Source: Acidovorax sp. A79
Lineage (GTDB): Bacteria; Pseudomonadota; Gammaproteobacteria; Burkholderiales; Burkholderiaceae_C
Direction of reading: 5' to 3'
Assembly: GCF_041154505.1 (NCBI RefSeq)
Contig: NZ_AP028672.1
Coordinates: forward strand, 434,001 to 498,000
Length of the DNA: 64,000 nucleotides
Part shown: positions 1 through 8,309 of the stretch, piece by piece
How positions within the stretch are numbered: position 1 is the first letter of the stretch
Layout of the letters: every line of letters begins with the position of its first letter
Position numbers and translations under genes: made by a program
The notes under the pieces: model-generated
The model's input: the letters and a program-made list of their open reading frames with translations, nothing else
What the model was told of the DNA's origin: nothing
Databases searched by the model: none

Positions 1-1
1 C

Positions 2-115
2 CAACTGGTGGCAGGCTTTCTGCAGGGCCCCGTGGCGCGCATGGCAAGCCAGCCCGACGGCAGCCAGCCGCGCGAAACCGAACGCACGGTCTTCAAGAAT
101 GGCCGTGTGGCCTAG
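2..115 (+). CDS. 3' end of an unrecognised gene
   Basis: An open frame enters from the left edge and encodes 37 residues ending TVFKNGRVA before a TAG at 113-115. The family is not recognisable from so short a tail. The stop codon lies inside the CCTAGC target duplicated by the adjacent insertion sequence, so the insertion sits exactly at the end of the gene and leaves the protein unchanged. That the frame is real is inferred from its position and composition only. Confidence 0.45.
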   Translation, partial: QLVAGFLQGPVARMASQPDGSQPRETERTVFKNGRVA

Positions 116-116
116 C
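111..116. repeat. Target-site duplication, left copy (CCTAGC)
   Basis: CCTAGC abuts the left inverted repeat of the insertion sequence and is repeated exactly at 1142-1147. It fits NCTAGN, the 6-bp target known for Bordetella IS481. Confidence 0.9.
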
Positions 117-1056
117 TGTTGATTCTCAGGAGGTTGTTCATGGCCGGAATGCGGCTGATGGGCGGCTGATGGTTGAGAGCGGAGTGTGGTCGACACCAGT
201 TGTAGCCGTCAATGAATGGCTGCAATGCAGCTTGGCGCTGGGCTGAACTCTCGTAGGGTCTGGCATAGGCCCATTCGCGCAAACTGGTCTGCACGAAGCG
301 CTCGGCCTTGCCGTTGGTCTTGGGCGTGTAGGGCCGTGTTCGGATGTGCCGGATGCCCAGTTCCTGGCAGGCTGCCCCGAAGGTGTTCTTGTAGCCCGCG
401 CCGTTGTCGGTCATGACGCGCTCGATGCGCACGCCCAGGCTGGCGTAGTAGTCCACGGCCTGGCGCAGGAACTGCACGCAGCTCAGGGCCGTCTCATCGC
501 CCAACACCCGGGCGAAGGAGACCCGGGAGTGATCGTCGATGGCCAGATGCACGGCGTCCCAGCCGATGCCTCGGTTGCGGTGCTGGCGCTGGCCTGTGAT
601 TCGGTGGCCCACGCCCTGGATGCGTCCCAGGCGCTTGGTGTCGATGTGCAGCAACTCGCCAGGGCTGGCCCGCTCATAGCGGCACACGGGCACGGGCGGT
701 TGCAAGGCGCTCAAGCGGCTCAAGCCCAGGCGGGCCATGTGCCGGGCCACGGTGGACAGGCTGCGGCCGCACTCGCGGGCGATGCGCCACAACGGCAGGC
801 GTTGTCGGCGGTGCAGTTCGAACTGGCTCACCTGTTCGGGGCGGCAAGCTGTGGGGCTGTGATGCGGTCGCGAGCTTCGATCACACAGCCCTGCTGTGCC
901 TTCGGCCCTGAAGCGGGCCAGCCACTTGAACCCGGTGCGGCAGCTCACGCCCATGGCCTGGGCGGCCGCTGTCACGCACCAGCCTTCGTCCAATACCCTG
1001 CTGACCAGCAGGGCTCGACCCGCAGCCGTCAAGCGGGCATGCTTATGACTGTTCAT
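112..1056 (-). CDS. IS481-family transposase
   Basis: A DDE integrase-type transposase of about 314 residues, the usual length for the family. An N-terminal helix-turn-helix (region AAAQAMGVSCRTGFKWLARF) precedes the rve-type catalytic core. The first Asp is in LLHIDTKRLG, the second in MTDNGAGYKN and the Glu in KTNGKAERFVQT. The start at 1056 was chosen because GGAGAGACGG precedes that ATG; an upstream ATG at 1095 is in frame without a good ribosome site. The reading frame runs past the end of the element, and its TAG stop (112-114) comes from the duplicated target CTAG, so the element borrows its stop codon from the host. Confidence 0.93.
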   Translation of the reverse strand: MNSHKHARLTAAGRALLVSRVLDEGWCVTAAAQAMGVSCRTGFKWLARFRAEGTAGLCDRSSRPHHSPTACRPEQVSQFELHRRQRLPLWRIARECGRSLSTVARHMARLGLSRLSALQPPVPVCRYERASPGELLHIDTKRLGRIQGVGHRITGQRQHRNRGIGWDAVHLAIDDHSRVSFARVLGDETALSCVQFLRQAVDYYASLGVRIERVMTDNGAGYKNTFGAACQELGIRHIRTRPYTPKTNGKAERFVQTSLREWAYARPYESSAQRQAALQPFIDGYNWCRPHSALNHQPPISRIPAMNNLLRINS

Positions 1057-1141
1057 CCGTCTCTCCTGACTTGAGTTGCTTGGCCTGGTAACCACAGCTT
1101 CCCAAATCCGAGACGGATGAACAACCTATTGAGACATCACA
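117..1141 (-). mobile_element. IS481-family insertion sequence, complete (1025 bp)
   Basis: Imperfect 25-bp terminal inverted repeats lie at 117-141 and 1117-1141; 19 of 25 positions match and both start with TGT, as is usual in the IS481 family. The element carries one transposase gene on the minus strand and is flanked by the 6-bp direct repeat CCTAGC. Intact ends, an intact transposase and a perfect target duplication suggest a recent insertion. Confidence 0.93.
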
Positions 1142-1147
1142 CCTAGC
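1142..1147. repeat. Target-site duplication, right copy (CCTAGC)
   Basis: Exact copy of 111-116, directly after the right inverted repeat. Confidence 0.9.
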
Positions 1148-1442
1148 GCTGTGCACGCCGCCTGGAGGTTCCCCCGCGGCGCGATGCCGTGGCTGTTGTC
1201 GATGTGCGGAAGCTGGCCCGCAGCGATCCAGGAACACGCCGCGGTCCTCGTGGCCACCCAAAAGACCTGGGGCGGACGTTGGTTGATTGGCAGCAGCAAG
1301 CAGCCTGAAACTGCCAGATGGCGTGCACCCGCCAACCTCAAAAGTCAACCGACACGTCAACTTCGGGTCCTGTGTGCATAGCTGGGGCCCGGCAGTGGCG
1401 CTGCCGCTGATCGGGGTTCCTGCTGGAAAGCCCGGGCAGCCT
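1148..1442. other. Intergenic stretch, no gene seen
   Basis: About 295 bases between the insertion sequence and the IPTL-CTERM gene. Open frames here are short, overlap each other and lack convincing ribosome sites. No clear terminator or RNA gene was seen. Confidence 0.5.
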
Positions 1443-2045
1443 TCAGCCCTTCCTGCGTCTCACTGCTGCGATGCCCAGCATGGCCATCATTGACGCCATG
1501 GCCATCAAGGCGTACTCACTCAAGGTAGGAATGCTGGCGGCGGGGACAACTGGCGGCGGAGCCAGCCCGATGTTGATGATGATCTCGTCGCCCGAGGGCA
1601 GGAAGAGCGTTCGGGTTCCGACGGTCAGCCCCGCTCCCGCGAGGGTTGTCCCCGCGAACGTCGTTGAGTTCGAGATGGAAGCCTCAGAGATGTAGTTCTC
1701 GGGCAAATAAAGATCGGCACCGAGAATGTAGACGCCAGGCCCCATGGAACCAGTGCCGGCCTGTGGTGTGGAGGCTACGCCAGTCAAGCTTGGGAATAGC
1801 ACACCGCTGAACATGTCGGCAGTCGTTTCAGTCCCAATGCAGATAGCGTTGTTGTGGATCAACCCGTGTCCTGCAGCGCACAACCCGATGGTTGTCAACG
1901 CAGACATTGAACTCGTATTGAGCGAGCCGGAGCCTGTCATCACAACATCCGCGCCCACCTGATCGATGTTGATTGTGTAAATGGCTTGGGCCGCGTTCGC
2001 CGCGGCCAAGAACGCCAAGCCGACGCAGGCACTGCGCAAGTTCAT
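1443..2045 (-). CDS. Exported IPTL-CTERM domain protein
   Basis: About 200 residues. An N-terminal signal peptide (MNLRSACVGLAFLAAANAAQA) is followed by a small beta-rich region with no recognised enzyme motif. The C-terminus is a classic sorting signal: the IPTLSE motif, a hydrophobic helix (MAMASMMAMLGIAAV) and a basic end RRRKG. IPTL-CTERM proteins are exported and thought to be handled by an exosortase-like surface system. The start at 2045 is preferred because GGAGGAG lies 8 bases upstream; an in-frame ATG at 2069 would place residues before the signal peptide. It is the last gene of the minus-strand run that contains the toxin-like array, but decayed sequence lies between, so co-transcription is uncertain. 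Confidence 0.85.
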   Translation of the reverse strand: MNLRSACVGLAFLAAANAAQAIYTINIDQVGADVVMTGSGSLNTSSMSALTTIGLCAAGHGLIHNNAICIGTETTADMFSGVLFPSLTGVASTPQAGTGSMGPGVYILGADLYLPENYISEASISNSTTFAGTTLAGAGLTVGTRTLFLPSGDEIIINIGLAPPPVVPAASIPTLSEYALMAMASMMAMLGIAAVRRRKG

Positions 2046-2330
2046 CTCCGCTCCTCCATATGAATACATATGTGTTCAAGTGTATCGAACGGTTGAATTC
2101 ACTTGCTACCTATAGGGAGCTGCCATGGCGGCACGCAGCGCCAAGCCACTTCCGCCGGCAGACCTTTCTCGTTCCGACCCGCAGTGGTGTAGCTGAAAGG
2201 GTTCGGGCCGCGATCCTGATGACCGCTGACAGCCGCATTCGCCACCCGGTCTTTCTTGAATGCTTGCCATGGTACGGGGACGCTACCGGGGCGCCGGGTA
2301 CCCTGCCCGACGAAACTGGGAACAGATCTG

Positions 2331-2822
2331 TCCACCCACTCTCTGTGATAGGTTGTTCCTAGATAGTGACCTCATACCCCGCATCCAGCGACTGCTGCAC
2401 CCTGTTCTGCATGTCATAGCTGTGCGCTGACAGCGCCGTATTCACGAGGCCCGGTTGTCGTTGTAGACCCTCTGCGTGATCGTGTAAATCCTCTGCCCCT
2501 GCGCCGCTGCAATCCCCAGCGCCTTGACTGCGCTGATCCCTTGCGGACAGTCTGGCAGGCCTGCCGTGGGGTTGGGGTTTCCTTGCAGGTTGCATTGACT
2601 GGGGTCGCTGAAGAACCTCTCAGGCACCGCGTGCTCCAGTGCACTCATGTACTGCCCCCGCAGCCGGTTGTAGCTGATCCACTTTTGCGGGTCGTTGTCT
2701 TTCGCCCAGCTCAAGTTTCTGATGTGCCCGATGTCGATGTTCACTCCGGGGAAGCTCACCTTTCTCGCCACGCCCCAGGTGTACGCGGGGTGGGCACCGT
2801 ATGGAACAGGCGCCGCCGCCAC
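2331..2822 (-). pseudogene. Decayed fragment of a toxin-like C-terminal region (cassette B)
   Basis: This piece is nearly identical to the conserved pre-toxin region of the protein encoded at 4720-8307, from the YxWGVxRKVSFPG stretch through GISAVKALGIAAAQGQ to SLDAGYEVTI. It contains a frameshift near 2455 (after YNDNRAS, where the intact copy has YNDNPGI) and a stop just after GYEVTI. The start, the upstream 800 codons and any toxin tip are missing. It abuts the AT-rich small gene at 2842-3024 at a sharp junction, which looks like a recombination scar. Confidence 0.85.
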
Positions 2823-2841
2823 GAACCAACCAACATCTAGT

Positions 2842-3024
2842 TCAGTCGTTGACCTCTTTCTCGACCAAGGTAGATTTACTCCCCAGTCTTCTCCGCTCTG
2901 CCTCTCTCAATATCTCATTTTTATCAGGAGCCAATGGGCGCCACTCTTTTCTAAAAGATTCAAACTGCTTTCTGTCGCGCACAGACTCCCACACCAGCCT
3001 AATTAGAACAAAAATACCCTTCAT
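2842..3024 (-). CDS. Small basic protein, candidate immunity gene or remnant
   Basis: A 60-residue frame (MKGIFVLIRLVWESVRDRK...) rich in Arg, Lys and Glu, with no recognised family. Its ATG overlaps the last codon of the upstream cassette A frame (ATGA, 3021-3024), the coupled arrangement often seen between a toxin tip and its immunity gene. The region is visibly AT-rich compared with its neighbours, as are the other tip/immunity segments in this locus. It may be cut short at its 3' end by the junction with cassette B. Function is inferred from position only. Confidence 0.4.
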   Translation of the reverse strand: MKGIFVLIRLVWESVRDRKQFESFRKEWRPLAPDKNEILREAERRRLGSKSTLVEKEVND

Positions 3025-4230
3025 TTTAATAAAATCTCCTGAATCACTTGAGCTAAATTTCGCTTAGCCCAATCAGTTGCTGGATTTTGAATAATATAAG
3101 AAATATAAGTTTGCATATAAATTCGAACCCTATCCGATGCTGGAATCAAGTCGATTCTTTGCGCCCAAATTACCGCTGCAGTCATGTTGCCCTGAACCAC
3201 CAGAGTCCCAATTCTAACAAGTGCCAATTCAGCGACATAAATCACATATGCATTGACCAAGCTCGTCATAGCTGCTGCGATACCAGCCGCAATAATTGGG
3301 GCAAGTCATATCGCCAACAACACAATAGCAGCTATTAGAACTATCAATCCAAAAATAGCAGCCCCATTACTACCACCTTCAATAGAATATGCGCCAGCAC
3401 CTGTTGCCGGATCTATTGCAACATACCCCGCCCCTATCCATCCACTCTCTGTGATCGGCCGTTCATGGACCGTCACCTCATATCCAGCATCCAGAGATTG
3501 TTGGATTCTGTTTTGCGTGTCATAGCTATGCGCTGACAGCGCCGTGCCCACGATGCCCGGGTTGTCGTTATAGATATCCGTAGTGATTCTGTAGATTTTT
3601 TGTCCTTTGCTTGCCGCGACACTAAGGGCTTTTACTGCTGACACGCCCTGGGGGCAGTCTGGCAATCCGGGTATTGGCGAGGACGTGGCTGACAAATTGC
3701 ATATTGAAGTAGCGCTTAAAAAATGAGCTGGAACTACATGTTCCAAACCGCTCATGTACTGGCCTCTGAAACGGTTATAGGCAACCCACGCGTCAGTGTT
3801 GTTGTCTTTGGCCCAGGTGATGTTCCTGATGTGCCCGATGTCGATGTTCACCCCGGGGAAGCTCACCTTTCTCACCACGCCCCAGCTGTAGATGGGGTTG
3901 GCCACCGCATGGAACAGGCCGTAGAACAGGCCGGGGCCTCGATCATTTGGGCCTGGTTTTTTGGGAGAACCGGTTGTGGCTTTCCGCTGCCGCAAACCAG
4001 CTCCAGATCGTCGCGGTGAGCAGGTCTCCGCTGATCTGCTCACCGGTCAAGTTCTGCAGGTTGTTGGCCTGCAGTCAGTTCTTGGTGGTTTCAAGTCTGT
4101 CTTCAAGGTGCCCAGCTGCTTGGCGCTGATGCCGATGGCGGTGGCCTGCCCATGCCACGTGGCTTTGGTCTGGTAGCCCGGCAGGCTGCGGGGCAGCTCG
4201 CTCGGCTGGGTTGGAGCTACCGCCTGTGTA
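3021..4230 (-). pseudogene. Orphan toxin-like C-terminal cassette (cassette A), degraded
   Basis: Homologous to the downstream third of the 4720-8307 protein. It begins near the PSELPxSLPGY segment with an internal deletion, is frameshifted around 4045, then reads as one frame from about 4043 through GLFHAVANPIYSWGVVRKV to the junction motif AIDPATGAGAYSIEGGSNG. Beyond the motif the sequence differs from all other copies: a hydrophobic stretch, a TGA at 3306-3308, then the same frame continues for about 94 codons to 3021 (includes VYVIYVAEL-like and IYMQTYISYI segments). Without that TGA it would be a complete alternative tip. There is no N-terminus or signal peptide, as in orphan toxin cassettes elsewhere. 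Confidence 0.8.
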
Positions 4231-4298
4231 GGGCCTGAATTTAGCTCTGGACGCAATTATTTTGTGTAGCAAATCCACCCCACGCCTAATTACCACAA

Positions 4299-4718
4299 TT
4301 ATTTATCAATAAAATCATTCACATTTAACTTATTTATCAGAGCAAAGGCGATTCGCATATTTTTATCATATTCAATTGAGGATGTTGCCACGTCTATATT
4401 GTCATGGCGCACAATGGAAAATATAACCTGATGAAGATGACTTCCATGATCACGAAATGCTTTATACACCTCTTTTAAATCATTCCTAGCCATCTTATAG
4501 GCGACCTCTTCATCCAACTTGTATAGCATGGATAGAATGGTTATTTTTAGCGAACATGAAGCATCATCGTAACTCTCGCATGCGCAGGCAATTAAGTCAT
4601 CTAACTCTTGACCAAACCGATTTGTCGCCTGAAGTTGATCGATAAATTCATTTAGTTGAGAAAAATTCCCTAGATGTGCCAAAGCAATTGATTGTTTATA
4701 ATTTTCCGACAAATTCAT
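4299..4718 (-). CDS. Candidate immunity protein for the upstream toxin-like protein
   Basis: 139 residues, predicted mostly helical and acidic (MNLSENYKQSIALAHLGNF...), with no recognised family, signal peptide or membrane segment, so probably cytoplasmic. It starts one base after the stop of the large exported protein, and its ribosome site (AAAGGAAT) lies within the last codons of that gene, implying translational coupling. It is AT-rich like the toxin tip before it and unlike the GC-rich shared N-terminus. Position, size and composition fit an immunity protein; the assignment is an inference. Confidence 0.6.
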   Translation of the reverse strand: MNLSENYKQSIALAHLGNFSQLNEFIDQLQATNRFGQELDDLIACACESYDDASCSLKITILSMLYKLDEEVAYKMARNDLKEVYKAFRDHGSHLHQVIFSIVRHDNIDVATSSIEYDKNMRIAFALINKLNVNDFIDK

Positions 4719-4719
4719 T

Positions 4720-7700
4720 TTATTCCTTTAGGTTCACTCCATGAATATTTTCAAGATCCAATCGATAGTAAAGTCCATTGTATGCACGCTGCTCAGGGGA
4801 ACATATTTGTTCGTGTGCATTTCCTGATGTGCCAAACGGAGGATATCTCTTTATGCATATACTCATCGATATGATCATTCCTCTCAAATCCACGTTCCCG
4901 GGGAACCAGAGAGGTCTTTCATTGAACATATTCTCCATCTTATCTCTCACCTGCCGAGTCGTAACCCCAACGCCAGCTTTTCCCTCAAGGGGCTGCCCCC
5001 ATGTTTCGAAGGTTTGTGTGCCCGAAGCGCGGGGACTAACCTGAAGTTGTAAGCGCATAACTGGCAATGTGCACTCGGGATTTTTCGGAGCACCCGCACT
5101 TGCACTTGTTGAAATTAGCAGGCTAGTTACCGCCACTACAGCAGGCCCCAACGCTCCGCCGCCAGTTAAAGCAGAAGCGATCAGCGCAACGGCTATGGCC
5201 AGAATAATAAATAATAGTGCCTCTGCAATTTGCGATTTATAGCACTCAACCACTTCTGAAACGGTATTTACTGCCGAATAGATGGCCAAAACGGCCAAGC
5301 TATACATCGAGATTAACAGTGGGGCCTCGTAAGAGCTTGGAGGCGCACCCACTCCGTAAAAATTCAGCAATCGCACGCCAGGCGCATTCTCCAAGTGGTC
5401 TTTGTATCCACCATTACCCCCGCCTTCAATGGTGTAAGCCCCCGCCCCCGTACTTGGATCAATGGCGGTGTACCCCGCCCCCGTCCACCCACTCTGCGTA
5501 ATAGGCCGCTCGTGAATGGTGACCTCGTACCCCGCATCCAGCGACTGCTGCACCCTGTTCTGCATGTCATAGCTGTGCGCTGACAGCGCCGTATTCACGA
5601 TCCCCGGGTTGTCGTTGTAGACCCTCTGCGTGATCGTGTAAATCCTCTGCCCCTGGGCCGCTGCTATCCCCAGGGCCTTCACTGCTGAGATGCCTTGCGG
5701 GCAGTCTGGCAGGCCCGCCGTGGGGTTGGGGTTTCCTTGCAGGTTGCATTGACTGGGGTCGCTGAAGAACCTCTCAGGCACCGCGTGCTCCAGTGCACTC
5801 ATGTACTGGCCCCGCAGCCGGTTGTAGCTGATCCACTTTTGCGGGTCGTTGTCTTTCGCCCAGGTGATGTTCCTGATGTGCCCGATGTCGATGTTCACTC
5901 CGGGGAAGCTCACCTTTCTCACCACGCCCCAGTTGTACACCGGGTTGGCCACCGCGTGGAACAGACCGTAGGACAGGCCGGGGTTTTCAATCACGTTGGC
6001 CTGGTTTTGGGAGAGTCGGTTGTGGCTCTCGGCTGCCGCAAACCAGCTCCAGATGGTGGCGGTGAGCAGGTCGCCCGAGATTTGCTCGCCGGTGAGGTTC
6101 TGCAGGTTGTTGGCCTGCAGTTGATTCTTGGTGGTTTCAAGTCTTGTCTTCAAGGTGTCCAGCTGCTTGGCGCTGATGCCGCCCGCGCTGATGCCAATGG
6201 CGGTGGCCTGGCCTGCCACGTGGCTTTGGTCTGGCGTCAGGTCCCATTGTGTGGGGTCGTACAGCTGCGTGAAGCCGCCCTGCCCTTGCAGGTCGGATCC
6301 CATGGTGATGGCGGTGCTGCTTTGGGCCACCACCTGACCGTCCAAGGTGATCTGAGGTTTGAGCCTGATGAGGTAGCCCGGCAGGCTGCTGGGTAGCTCG
6401 CTGGGCTGGATGGGGCTGCCGTCTGCGTGGGGCTTTGGCAGGTAGCTGGCGATCAAGTCGGCGGTGGCCTGGTCGGCGGGGGTGTAGCTCAGGGTCAGGC
6501 GTTTGCCCACGAGGCGGCTGGTGGGGGCGGTGTAGCTCAGCAGTTCGTTGCCCCAGCTGTCGCTGAGCGCATAGCTGAACTGGTGCTGCAGGCTGGCGGG
6601 CACTGCGGTGGCTTGTTGTCCCAATTGGACGATGGCCAGGGGGGTCACGCCTGCCAGGACGCTGTGCACGGTCTGGGGGAGGATCTTTTTGCCGATGACG
6701 TCGCCCACGGTGGCATTGGGCTTTTGGGTGTCGATGTAGGTCTTGAGCCGGCTCTGGTAGCTGGTGAGCTGGCTTTGAATGGCGGCCTGGTTGAGGTTTT
6801 GCACCCAGCCTTCTTGTTCGTTGACGGTGGCGCCGCTTTGCGCTGCGCTGAGCAGGGCCTGGGCGTCCAGGGGGACGGCGCTTTGCAGGTCCAGGCCTGC
6901 TGCGTAGGTGTATTGCTTGACGCTGGCGTCCAAGGCCACCCAGGCGTTCAGGGGGCCGTTGGGATTGACGTGCTGGGTGGGGGTGGCGTTGCGGTGGCCT
7001 CGCCCGGGGGCCCAGTTGACGTAGGCCTGCGCCCAGGCATGTTCAAAGCGGATTGTCTGGATGGCTCCGCCTTGGGCCATGCCGCGGGCAGCGATGCCGC
7101 CCTGGTTCAGGATCTGCAGGGCTGCCTGGGGGTTGCTGGCGTTGCCCACCCAGTTCATGGCCTGGGCGGCGGGCATGTCCACGGTGCCGAACTGGTAGCG
7201 GGCGGGGATGCCTGCTGCGCGCAGCAGGGCGATCTGCAGGCTGGCGATGTCCACGGCGTTGCCGCGTTGTTTGTCCAGGGTGTCTTGTGCGCTTTGGATG
7301 GCGCCCCAGGTGGGGGTCCATTCGATGCTGTTGCGCACCCAGTTGTGGATGGCCACGGGGTTGTTGCCCAGCTCCTGGGCTTTGGCGCGGATGGCCGCCG
7401 TGAGGGTGACTTCCGGGGTTTCTGCCAAGTCGGCCGCCGTGGGCGCCTGCCCGGGTTCGGGCGGGATGTTGAACTGGAGTCCGCCAGTGCCTGCGCCAGC
7501 CTGGGCCAGCTGGACGGTCTGCGCCTTGTGCAGGTTCTGTAGCCAGGCCACTTGGGTTTCCGCGGGGGGGCGCTGGTTGGGCTGGGGTGTGCTCCAGGGC
7601 AGCTTGGCGGGGTTGCCCTGGGGGCGGGGTTTGCTGGCGGGGTAGCGTTCGAAGTAGGTATCCAGGGCGCTCAGTGTGGCCGCCCCAGGGGCCTGGCGCC

Positions 7701-8307
7701 ATTGGCGGATGAGGCTGCGCAGTTCATTGGCGCGCTTGTCCAGCTCGGCCTGGGTCTGGTCGTGGCGGGCAAGGATTTCCGGGCTGACCTGCTGGGCCTG
7801 CAGTTGCTGGCGCAGGGCCGCAAAGTCGGCCAGCACGGCGTCGGTGTCCGCATCGATGGCGGCCAGCAGTTGGCTGATCTCCTCCTGGGCGGCCTGGTTG
7901 GCCTGCTCGTCGGTGGCGGTGGCTTTGGGCGTGAAGGCGTTGGCGATGCCGTTGCTGTTGCCGTTGCGGCTGGTGCTGCGCACTGCCGTAGGGCGCTCTG
8001 TGCGGGCCTTGATGCCTTTGAGCAGGTCGTGCACCCGGGCCAGGTTGCGGCTGGTGCGTTCGCTGGCCACGGCCCCCGCGGGCTGGGCCGCGCGTGCTTG
8101 CTCGATCTTGCCCTGCTCGATGCGCTGCTGCCACTGGGCCAGGCGCTGCACCTGGGCCTGGGCGGCCGGCGATGTGTTGGCATGGCCGTCTTGTGCGAGC
8201 GCGCTCAGGGGCTGGAGCGCCAGCAGCAGTTGCACACCAATGAGGATGTGGCCTATTGGACGTAACCAGGGAGGGCGCCCAGCGGTCCCACCGGCCCACC
8301 TTGTCAC
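4720..8307 (-). CDS. Exported transglutaminase-like polymorphic-toxin candidate 1
   Basis: About 1195 residues from a GTG at 8307. A signal peptide (core GVQLLLALQPLSALAQ) is followed by a helical, Gln/Ala-rich region and a transglutaminase-like domain at about 285-470. There the GxCxDxA site reads GNAVDIA: the Cys position is Ala351, while His423 (FEHAW) and Asp460 (LDASVK) remain. A conserved pre-toxin region ends at the motif AIDPSTGAGAYTIEGGGNG near residue 965. The variable tail has two or three membrane segments (about 995-1070) and a tip of about 120 residues of unknown activity. The GTG lies two bases after the stop of the preceding gene, so translation is probably coupled; an ATG at 8391 is in frame but lies inside that gene and ahead of the signal peptide. 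Delivery and toxicity are inferred. Confidence 0.8.
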   Translation of the reverse strand: MTRWAGGTAGRPPWLRPIGHILIGVQLLLALQPLSALAQDGHANTSPAAQAQVQRLAQWQQRIEQGKIEQARAAQPAGAVASERTSRNLARVHDLLKGIKARTERPTAVRSTSRNGNSNGIANAFTPKATATDEQANQAAQEEISQLLAAIDADTDAVLADFAALRQQLQAQQVSPEILARHDQTQAELDKRANELRSLIRQWRQAPGAATLSALDTYFERYPASKPRPQGNPAKLPWSTPQPNQRPPAETQVAWLQNLHKAQTVQLAQAGAGTGGLQFNIPPEPGQAPTAADLAETPEVTLTAAIRAKAQELGNNPVAIHNWVRNSIEWTPTWGAIQSAQDTLDKQRGNAVDIASLQIALLRAAGIPARYQFGTVDMPAAQAMNWVGNASNPQAALQILNQGGIAARGMAQGGAIQTIRFEHAWAQAYVNWAPGRGHRNATPTQHVNPNGPLNAWVALDASVKQYTYAAGLDLQSAVPLDAQALLSAAQSGATVNEQEGWVQNLNQAAIQSQLTSYQSRLKTYIDTQKPNATVGDVIGKKILPQTVHSVLAGVTPLAIVQLGQQATAVPASLQHQFSYALSDSWGNELLSYTAPTSRLVGKRLTLSYTPADQATADLIASYLPKPHADGSPIQPSELPSSLPGYLIRLKPQITLDGQVVAQSSTAITMGSDLQGQGGFTQLYDPTQWDLTPDQSHVAGQATAIGISAGGISAKQLDTLKTRLETTKNQLQANNLQNLTGEQISGDLLTATIWSWFAAAESHNRLSQNQANVIENPGLSYGLFHAVANPVYNWGVVRKVSFPGVNIDIGHIRNITWAKDNDPQKWISYNRLRGQYMSALEHAVPERFFSDPSQCNLQGNPNPTAGLPDCPQGISAVKALGIAAAQGQRIYTITQRVYNDNPGIVNTALSAHSYDMQNRVQQSLDAGYEVTIHERPITQSGWTGAGYTAIDPSTGAGAYTIEGGGNGGYKDHLENAPGVRLLNFYGVGAPPSSYEAPLLISMYSLAVLAIYSAVNTVSEVVECYKSQIAEALLFIILAIAVALIASALTGGGALGPAVVAVTSLLISTSASAGAPKNPECTLPVMRLQLQVSPRASGTQTFETWGQPLEGKAGVGVTTRQVRDKMENMFNERPLWFPGNVDLRGMIISMSICIKRYPPFGTSGNAHEQICSPEQRAYNGLYYRLDLENIHGVNLKE
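7636..8215. repeat. 580-bp near-identical direct repeat, copy 1
   Basis: Pairs with 12448-13027. By eye I found four base differences over 580 positions and no gaps. It covers the end of the signal peptide and the helical N-terminal region of the two large exported proteins. Outside it the two genes diverge to much lower identity. Confidence 0.9.
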
Positions 8308-8309
8308 CG

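Noticed and set aside
3306..3308. TGA in cassette A read as selenocysteine
   Set aside because: No SECIS-like hairpin was recognised and the cassette is otherwise degraded (frameshift, missing N-terminus), so a nonsense mutation is simpler.
6427..7542. A 371-residue plus-strand frame inside candidate 1
   Set aside because: Antisense shadow of the transglutaminase-like region; no ribosome site and no recognisable motif.
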